From the NCBI GenBank assembly GCA_037176885.1, contig JAWWNJ010000004.1, positions 1,860,001 to 1,924,000 of the forward strand: a stretch of DNA of 64,000 bases, written 5' to 3'. The notes under the pieces were generated by a model. That model worked only from the letters and a program-made list of their open reading frames with translations, ran no database searches and was not told the origin of the DNA. This DNA comes from Favolaschia claudopus. Its lineage: Eukaryota > Basidiomycota > Agaricomycetes > Agaricales > Mycenaceae. The translations under genes and the position numbers were made by a program. Positions 63,106-64,000 of the stretch are shown here, piece after piece. Each line of letters starts with the position of its first letter. The first letter of the stretch is position 1.

Positions 63106-64000
63106 CTAAACGCCGTAGCGCGTCGCCAGCCGTTCCTGGATGGGCTGCGGGAACAGCGACACTTGGGCTTGCCAGGCCGCGGGGTCGTGTTGCTTGAATC
63201 CCTGCAGAAGGGTTTGGAACATCTCGTTCAGTTCTGGGGAAGGCTGGTTCCACCGCACAATTGAGTTGCAGAACCACAGCAAGCTCTGTTGAGGGTGACG
63301 TAAGTTCCAGCTAACGTGTTGCCGGTGAGGAACAGGCGACGTACCTTGGCGATACCCGGTGGGTTTGCTTGCACCAACGTGCAGAATCCTCGGAACGCAG
63401 AGTCCTTTTCCTCGTTGTCGCGAATTTCATACAATGCCTGGCACCATGCCTGCGCGAATTCGGGGAGGTGCGGGGCGACAACAGCGGGGTGCGTAAGCCC
63501 GATGCGGCCAATTGACACGGCGGCATTTTCATGTAGACTACGCGGTGCCTTGGGGTGCAACAAGATTGGAATCAGTCGCTCGATCAACGGCTGGACCCAT
63601 TGTTTGAACTCCGCATCGTCTAGAAGCAGAGTCAGCATTTATTCGCCGGGCGGAAAGAGATTGAACAGAGATAACTCACCCCGTCCATACCGAAGCGCGA
63701 CTTCGCCCACAGACCACGCCGCATTATTCGACGCACTGATGAAATCATACCGCGGCTCCGGGTCGAGCTGCAAAACGAGCTCGGCCATGATACCCGGCAT
63801 GTGTGGACGCAGAAGTACAAAGCAGCCCATGGCCATATCGCCTACGAGCGCATACGCAGATTGACGCACAGGTGCCTGCGGGTGCTTCAAGCACACAGTG
63901 AGCAGCTGCAGCAGATTCGGGTTGGACGCGTTGATGAGGGGTTGCAGTCCCATGCCTAGACCCTGGGTGAGCCCAGAAAGCAGATCAAGTGCGACGACGA
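63106..64000 (-). CDS. Transportin (karyopherin beta-2 / Kap104), 3' part, runs off the window
   Basis: Nuclear import receptor for PY-NLS cargo such as hnRNP proteins. The C-terminal HEAT repeats are visible in three exons: LLQLLTVCLKHPQAPVRQSA then DMAMGCFVLLRPHMPGIMAE and NNAAWSVGEVALRYG; EFKQWVQPLIERLIPILLHP, NAAVSIGRIGLTHPAVVAPH and NEEKDSAFRGFCTLVQANPP; SLLWFCNSIVRWNQPSPELN ending QERLATRYGV. The end matches the terminal residues of transportins closely. Stop TAG 63108-63106. Introns at about 63640-63680 and 63285-63343. The N-terminus lies beyond base 64000. Confidence 0.93.

Overview
The window reads as nuclear DNA of a mushroom-forming basidiomycete (Agaricomycetes). Most genes are cut by GT-AG introns of about 45-60 bases, intergenic gaps are short, and typical white-rot or litter-decay genes are present: an unspecific peroxygenase, an AA9 lytic polysaccharide monooxygenase and a secreted subtilisin. 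Conserved housekeeping genes look complete and under selection: eL8, RIT1, PalB/RIM13 calpain, TAF11, an RFC subunit, the PKA catalytic subunit, transportin and OPA3. I see no rRNA, tRNA, CRISPR, prophage or bacterial-style operon.

Layout. 1-9.6 kb: 5' end of a peroxygenase (minus), a nuclear basic protein with sororin-like motifs (plus), and a full-length multi-exon ABCC/MRP transporter (minus). 9.8-16.7 kb: D-2-hydroxyacid dehydrogenase (minus), a small PPxY membrane protein, an O-methyltransferase, a GNAT-like/ankyrin protein (all plus), and a CCCH zinc-finger protein (minus). 17.4-24.8 kb: ribosomal protein eL8 and the tRNA-modifying enzyme RIT1 (plus), facing a PalB/RIM13-type calpain and a small unknown gene (minus). 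25.1-37.2 kb: AA9 LPMO, a multi-pass membrane protein, a membrane J-protein, a lineage-type F-box-like protein, an F-box protein, a peroxisomal-type carrier and a cyclase-family hydrolase. 37.3-49.8 kb: SulP sulfate transporter, OPA3-like protein, 3-hydroxyacyl-CoA dehydrogenase, subtilisin, TAF11, RFC subunit and an HD-domain hydrolase. 49.8-57.1 kb: a looser region with a palindrome rich in ACGCGT, two intact F-box paralogues and a decayed third copy, and about 2.3 kb without a convincing gene. 57.1-64 kb: a GNAT acetyltransferase, a tiny COX14-like gene in four exons, the PKA catalytic subunit, and the 3' end of transportin.

The genes do not form one pathway. Several are head-to-head pairs sharing 160-415 bp promoters (TAF11/RFC, SulP/OPA3, J-protein/F-box-like, dehydrogenase/PPxY protein). 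Others are tightly convergent: RIT1 and the calpain stop 14 bp apart. The most distinctive structures are two non-autonomous foldback elements in one gene, the 3-hydroxyacyl-CoA dehydrogenase. One is a 245 bp near-perfect hairpin inside an intron. The other is a 212 bp element with terminal inverted repeats and a perfect 8 bp target duplication just upstream of the start codon. Other points of interest are the sororin-like protein, the COX14-like microgene, the six-copy ACGCGT cluster, and the F-box tandem family.

Exon joins were worked out by hand from reading frame and splice signals. Boundaries of the long genes (ABC transporter, calpain, SulP, RFC) are outlines, not base-exact models.
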